The notes beneath the pieces were generated by a model. The model was given only the letters and a program-made list of their open reading frames with translations, was not told where the DNA came from and ran no database searches. Shown here piece by piece: positions 32,097 through 35,881 of a stretch of 35,881 bases of DNA. A program made the translations under genes and the position numbers. Each line of letters starts with the position of its first letter. Within the stretch, counting starts at the first letter, position 1. The stretch is from positions 1-35,881 of the forward strand of contig JAIVJG010000158.1 of the NCBI GenBank assembly GCA_020200155.1, in the 5' to 3' direction. The stretch comes from Acidobacteriota bacterium (GTDB lineage Bacteria; Acidobacteriota; Blastocatellia; Pyrinomonadales; Pyrinomonadaceae).

Positions 32097-33059
32097 TTAC
32101 CCGTCTCCCGCTTCGATCTCGGCCCACACAGGCCAATGGTCGGACACGCTCAGGCGTCGCGCCACGCCCCAGCGACAAACGCGCACGCCGCGCACGAAAA
32201 TCCAGTCGGCGTGCAGACGCAGGAAGCCGGAGCGCCATGTTCCAGTGCCCATCGGAATCGGAGTCGTATAACCGCGCGACTCAAGCAGTGCGCGCATGGC
32301 CGGGCGAGACTCGCGCGAGAGAGTGTTGAAATCGCCAAGCAGCACGGTCGGCTCTGCGCTGACTGCGTCCGCCTGAGCGAGCACGGCGCGGTGCTGTTCC
32401 AACTGCTCTTCCACTCCTGCGTGCGGGTCAATATGTGAGTTGAAGACGTGCAGCCGGCCTAGTCCGAATGGCACGCAGGCTCTGATCGCAAGGCGCGGAC
32501 GCCACGCGCACTCCGACCACGGCAACTCGACGCGCGCAACGTCGTCCAGCGGCAGGCGGCTGAGCGTCGCCACGCCCGTATCGCCGGCTTCGCCGACCCG
32601 CAGAGGCTCTTCAAAATTCAGATACCACTGCCTGTCTTTGGGAGCTTCATCGCGCGGCGTCGTCATTCCCGCGCGCACGTAATGCATCCTGAGCGCACGC
32701 GCCAACTCGCGAGCCACGTGACGCCCGCCCGCGCGTATCGTGCCGCGGTCGGCTTCCTGCAACGCGATGACATCGGCGGGCGGCATCCTCGCGCCGTCCG
32801 TCAACGCTCGCGCCGCTTTGAGGATGTTCTGCTCGACGAGCGCAGGGCGGCGGGACGGGCGACCGAGGCCGGCGCGACGAAAGAGACTGCCCGCTATGAG
32901 ATGTGAGCCGACGGCGTAACGTATGTTGTACGTCGCGACGACGAGCTTCGACGCCCTTGTCCCGGCTTCATCTATCGCGGCGAAACTGTCGCGCTCAAGC
33001 ACAGGCCCCGGTAGCCTCGACGTTTCGATGTCTGTTGTGGCCGTGGCAGGCAAGCGCAT
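32097..33059 (-). CDS. Endonuclease/exonuclease/phosphatase-family protein
   Basis: A 320-residue member of the EEP superfamily of metal-dependent phosphoesterases; substrate unknown. ATG 33059 follows AAAGG and is preferred over an upstream start at 33185, which overlaps the divergent receiver gene. Family residues are present in order: Asn45 in ATYNIRYA, Glu102 in ALQEADRG, His209 in NSHIDPHAG, Asp243 and Asn245 in LLGDFNTL, Asp285, and the terminal Asp307-His308 in SVSDHWPVWAEI. There is no signal peptide or membrane span, so it is probably cytosolic. It is transcribed with the TrmH-type methyltransferase (6-base gap) and divergently from the small receiver protein. Confidence 0.88.
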   Translation of the reverse strand: MRLPATATTDIETSRLPGPVLERDSFAAIDEAGTRASKLVVATYNIRYAVGSHLIAGSLFRRAGLGRPSRRPALVEQNILKAARALTDGARMPPADVIALQEADRGTIRAGGRHVARELARALRMHYVRAGMTTPRDEAPKDRQWYLNFEEPLRVGEAGDTGVATLSRLPLDDVARVELPWSECAWRPRLAIRACVPFGLGRLHVFNSHIDPHAGVEEQLEQHRAVLAQADAVSAEPTVLLGDFNTLSRESRPAMRALLESRGYTTPIPMGTGTWRSGFLRLHADWIFVRGVRVCRWGVARRLSVSDHWPVWAEIEAGDG

Positions 33060-33136
33060 CGCAACCTTTACGAGAGTCGCGCGGGCAGTGCAGAATAATG
33101 CACAGCCGCGCGTTGATCGAACGAGAGGGATTATAA

Positions 33137-33499
33137 ATGAATCGCCGCATACTCGCCGCCGTTGACGACATGATCTTCGCCTCAAAAATCCGTGGGACTG
33201 CGGAGCAACTGAACGTCACGGTCTATTTCGCGAATTCGCTGGACGCGGCTTTCGACGCCGCGAAGTCGGATGTCCCCTCGCTCATCATCCTCGATCTTCA
33301 TTCTCAACGCACAGATTCTTTCGCCCTCGCCGAACGCTTCAAGGCCGACGATCAGTTGCGGCATGTGCCTGTCGTCGCTTTTTTCTCGCACGTCCAGACC
33401 GAGCTTCAACAACGCGCCCGGCAGTCCGGGATTGAACACGTCATGCCGCGCTCGGCTTTCACCAAGCGCCTGCCGGACATACTGCTCGGTCGTTTGTAA
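33137..33499 (+). CDS. Small receiver-like protein, degenerate
   Basis: A 120-residue single receiver-fold protein. Good ribosome binding site GAGAGGGA (33123-33130) before ATG 33137. The N-terminus RILAAVDDMIF holds acidic residues, Asp53 in LIILDLHS sits at the phosphoacceptor place, and Ser84 in VVAFFSH is at the switch place. The nearly invariant Lys before Pro is missing; the region reads HVMPRSAF with Arg105. It may therefore be regulated differently, or be a pseudo-receiver acting as a binding module. No output domain. It is divergent from the EEP gene with a 77-base shared promoter region, and is followed by a terminator hairpin. Confidence 0.8.
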   Translation: MNRRILAAVDDMIFASKIRGTAEQLNVTVYFANSLDAAFDAAKSDVPSLIILDLHSQRTDSFALAERFKADDQLRHVPVVAFFSHVQTELQQRARQSGIEHVMPRSAFTKRLPDILLGRL

Positions 33500-33501
33500 A
33501 T

Positions 33502-33536
33502 TAAAAAAGGAGGATGACACGCACGCCTCCTCCTTT
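33502..33536. terminator. Terminator hairpin between receiver gene and DAHP synthase gene
   Basis: AAAGGAGGA (33506-33514) pairs with TCCTCCTTT (33528-33536) around a 13-base loop. On the minus strand the stem is followed by TTTTTT (from the A-run at 33503-33508), so it ends the DAHP synthase transcript best. It also closes the convergent plus-strand gene, more weakly. Confidence 0.8.
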
Positions 33537-33568
33537 CTCGTCCTCGAAAATAATTCCGCAGTCGCTTC

Positions 33569-34588
33569 TTAACCGACCGGGGCCGGGGCGATCACTTCGT
33601 GAATCGCGCGCACCTCCGCGACGAGATGATCGTATTGTTCGAGCGTCAGAGACTGCGCGCCGTCGGAAAGCGCACGCTCCGGCTGGTTGTGAACTTCGAT
33701 GATGAGTCCGTCCGCGCCGGCGGCGACTCCGGCGCGGGCCAGCGGCGTGACCATGTAGTTCTTGCCCGTGCCGTGCGAAGGGTCAACGACGACGGGCAGG
33801 TGCGAGATGCGTCGCACAGCCGGGATGGCCGCGAGGTCGAGCGTGTTGCGCGTGTGCTGCGCGAAGGTGCGGACGCCGCGCTCGCAGAGGATGACGTTGT
33901 AGTTGCCTTCGGACATGATGTACTCGGCGGCGAGCAGCCATTCGTCGAGCATCGCGGAGAGGCCGCGCTTGAGCAGCACGGGCAGGGGCGAGCGCCCCGC
34001 GCGTCGCAGCAGGGAAAAGTTTTGCATGTTGCGTGCGCCGATTTGCAGCACGTCGCCGTAGCGTTCGACGAGATCAACGCTCTCCTCATCCACCGCCTCG
34101 GTCACAATCTTCAGCCCGAAAGCCTCGCGCACCTCGGCGAGAATCTTAAGACCTTCTTCGCCGAGACCCTGAAAGGCGTAGGGCGAAGTGCGCGGCTTGA
34201 ATGCGCCGCCGCGAAAGAATCGCGCGCCGCTGCGACGCACGGCCTCGGCCACTGCGAACGCCTGTTCACGGCTCTCGATGGCGCACGGCCCGCCGATGAT
34301 CGCCAGTTCGTCGCCGCCGATGGTCGCGTCGCCGATTTTGATGACCGTCTTCTCCGGCTTCAAGTCGAGCGTGACGAGCTTGTAAGGCTTGCTGACGCGG
34401 ATGGCCTCGGCGACGCCGGGCAGGTTCTCGAAATGAGACGTGTCCACGGAGCCTGGATTGCCCGTGATTCCGATGGCGGTGCGCTGCGCGCCCGGCAGAG
34501 GGTGCGGGCGCAGGCCCATTTCCGTGATGACGCGCACTACGTCCGCGATTTCGCGTTCGGTGGCGTCGGCTTTCATAACGATAAGCAT
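33569..34588 (-). CDS. aroF: 3-deoxy-7-phosphoheptulonate synthase (type I-beta DAHP synthase)
   Basis: This is the first enzyme of the shikimate pathway, joining phosphoenolpyruvate and erythrose 4-phosphate. From ATG 34588, after GAGGAAAT, it has 339 residues. The N-terminal 70 residues ([18 protein letters not shown]) form a ferredoxin-like regulatory domain as in Thermotoga maritima DAHP synthase, used there for feedback inhibition by aromatic amino acids. The barrel has GGPCAIES (99-106, metal Cys102), [23 protein letters not shown] and DPSHGTGK (269-276, His272). The gene stands alone with its own terminator. Confidence 0.95.
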   Translation of the reverse strand: MLIVMKADATEREIADVVRVITEMGLRPHPLPGAQRTAIGITGNPGSVDTSHFENLPGVAEAIRVSKPYKLVTLDLKPEKTVIKIGDATIGGDELAIIGGPCAIESREQAFAVAEAVRRSGARFFRGGAFKPRTSPYAFQGLGEEGLKILAEVREAFGLKIVTEAVDEESVDLVERYGDVLQIGARNMQNFSLLRRAGRSPLPVLLKRGLSAMLDEWLLAAEYIMSEGNYNVILCERGVRTFAQHTRNTLDLAAIPAVRRISHLPVVVDPSHGTGKNYMVTPLARAGVAAGADGLIIEVHNQPERALSDGAQSLTLEQYDHLVAEVRAIHEVIAPAPVG

Positions 34589-34728
34589 TTAGATTTCCTC
34601 GTCTCCGTTTCAATTCTCGCGCCCGCTTGAGTTCAGACGAACCGGCGGCAAGCTCTCATGTCGAATATACGTTCGCCGAGCGACAAAGGTACTGGAATAA
34701 AACTTCTCCGGCTGATTAGCCTCTCTTC

Positions 34729-35881
34729 TTACATCCTCTCAGGGACTTCGATGCCGAGCGTGTCGAGCGCCGCCGTCAATTGTTTCCGCACGAAATCCGC
34801 GATGGCGATGAGGACGGCGCGGCGCGTCTGATCCTCTTCGGCAATAATTCTGTGCCGATGATAGAAGAGGTTGAAGCCGCGCGCCAGTTGGAAGGCATAC
34901 TTGGCGAGGTGCGCCGGTTCGGTCTGCGCGGTCGCCTGCGCGATTGCTTCGTCAAGGCGCGCGGCCAGAGTCAGCAAAGACCAGAGTTCGTCCCCGCTCT
35001 CGCCCTCAAACACCTTCTCGACCTGCTGTGCATCAAGACTACCATCACGCGACGACGACTTGAGGAATTCAAGCGCCTGTGCCGTCTCCGCCTGAGTCAG
35101 CTTGCGGAAGATGGAGTTGGCGCGCACGGCGGCATACTGGCAGTACGGCCCTGTCTCGCCCTCGAAAGAGAGAGCTTCCTGAAAATCGAAAACGATGACG
35201 GAATTGCGCGTCCACTTCAACAGGAAATAGCGCAGCGCCCCGACGGCAATCGCATGCGCCGTCGCGCGCCGCTCGACATCTGAAAGCTCTGGATGCCGCG
35301 TTTCAACCTCGCGTAGCGCGTTCGTCTCAAGCCGGTCAATCAAATCGTCGGCCTTGACGCCGAGGCCGCGCCGCCCGCTCATCTCGATAAAGGGACGCGC
35401 GCGGTCTTCCTCTGTCAGTTCAAGTCCCAACTCTTCGCACGCGGCGGGCGAGAGCGCCACCATCTCGTAAGAGAGATGTACGCTCGCCGCCTCGCCCACT
35501 TCCGGCGCGACCGACGCGACGCCGCGCCCTACAACTTCCTGCGGGTAAGACTGGCGCGAGTCAATGACGTTGTAGACGGTCGCGCCGTCGCCGAAGTGTG
35601 GCGCGTCCGGCGATTCGGCGACGGGCGTGTTGTTGGTCATCCAGGCTTTGTGCCCGTCCGCGTGTGTACGGAAAGGCCGGTAGTAAAAATCCAGGTTGAA
35701 CTGGCCGAGCTTCCAGAGTTGATAGGCGATGTCCTTACCCGTGTAAGTGATCGTGCCATTCGAGCGGACGATGACTTTATCCGCCTCGTGCTCGTCCGTA
35801 CTCGAATGCGTGTCCATCGGCATCACCCAGCAGCCTGCGGTGCGGCCTTCGGTCTCGAAGCGAATCGCGCCGGAAGCCTTC
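34729..35881 (-). CDS. argS: Arginyl-tRNA synthetase, C-terminal part (5' end outside window)
   Basis: At least 383 codons of the class I enzyme that charges tRNA(Arg); the frame runs open to the window edge (KASGAIRFETEG at the edge). The GTG at 35826 is not the start. Diagnostic pieces are TYTGKDIAYQLWKLG, the FIEMSGRRGLGVKADDLIDR loop that replaces the KMSK signature in many ArgS proteins, WTRNSVIVFDFQEALSFEG and GPYCQYAAVRANSI. The C-terminal helical anticodon-binding domain ends at GIEVPERM, with ARGFNLFYHRHRI. The HIGH motif lies outside the window. About 140 bases separate it from the DAHP synthase gene; no clear terminator is seen there. Confidence 0.95.
   Translation of the reverse strand, partial: KASGAIRFETEGRTAGCWVMPMDTHSSTDEHEADKVIVRSNGTITYTGKDIAYQLWKLGQFNLDFYYRPFRTHADGHKAWMTNNTPVAESPDAPHFGDGATVYNVIDSRQSYPQEVVGRGVASVAPEVGEAASVHLSYEMVALSPAACEELGLELTEEDRARPFIEMSGRRGLGVKADDLIDRLETNALREVETRHPELSDVERRATAHAIAVGALRYFLLKWTRNSVIVFDFQEALSFEGETGPYCQYAAVRANSIFRKLTQAETAQALEFLKSSSRDGSLDAQQVEKVFEGESGDELWSLLTLAARLDEAIAQATAQTEPAHLAKYAFQLARGFNLFYHRHRIIAEEDQTRRAVLIAIADFVRKQLTAALDTLGIEVPERM

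Noticed and set aside
33599-34630. Plus-strand open frame of 343 codons opposite the DAHP synthase gene
   Set aside because: Antisense shadow with composition typical of reversed coding sequence; no motif. The minus strand has complete DAHP synthase signatures.

Overview
The window is a GC-rich, gene-dense bacterial chromosome segment. It has no rRNA, tRNA, CRISPR array, insertion sequence or phage gene that I can see. The gene content fits a Gram-negative-type heterotroph from a phylum outside Proteobacteria. It combines lipoprotein oligopeptide-binding proteins, a CusF-SCO fusion, PocR-GGDEF signalling, and a PknB/PP2C/SEDS/PBP/FHA cluster otherwise best known from Actinobacteria. My best guess is an Acidobacteriota lineage (Blastocatellia-like). 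That is inference from gene style, not a measured placement.

Layout. 1-1990: end of fabD, then acpP and fabF (fatty acid synthesis). 2069-3905: etfB-etfA (electron transfer flavoprotein), closed by a strong terminator. 3994-4923 (minus): copper chaperone of the SCO family with a CusF-like domain, divergent from a single-domain response regulator at 5206-5622. 5719-7365: folD and coaE. 7519-16047: a peptide ABC transporter locus with two tandem lipoprotein binding proteins, two permeases and two ATPases. 16236-22333: a compact four-gene signalling operon of PocR-GAF-GAF-GGDEF cyclase, large ATPase-like/HATPase protein, STAS protein and GAF-HD-GYP phosphodiesterase, ended by a bidirectional terminator.

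22452-31080 (all minus, transcribed right to left): FHA protein, class B PBP, SEDS glycan polymerase, PP2C phosphatase, PknB-like kinase, second FHA protein. This is a cell-wall synthesis and Ser/Thr phosphorylation cluster. 31287-33059 (minus): TrmH-family RNA methyltransferase and an endonuclease/exonuclease/phosphatase protein, divergent from a small receiver-like protein (33137-33499). 33569-34588 (minus): type I-beta DAHP synthase. 34729-35881 (minus): 3' part of argS, running off the window.

Two systems deserve attention. The first is 16236-22333, where a c-di-GMP synthase and a c-di-GMP phosphodiesterase bracket a partner-switching-like pair. Both members of that pair have lost textbook catalytic or phosphorylation residues: Walker A Lys to Val, HATPase DxGxG to SxGxV, and STAS phospho-Ser to Ile. 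The second is the kinase/phosphatase/wall cluster, in which kinase and phosphatase are each predicted to be single-span membrane proteins with different extracytoplasmic sensor modules (SH3b and TPR-like).

The intergenic spaces also carry two short repeat families, one GATTGA/GATTGAC-like and one with a 14-bp CTACTG period. Both sit directly in front of start codons, where a ribosome binding site would be expected.
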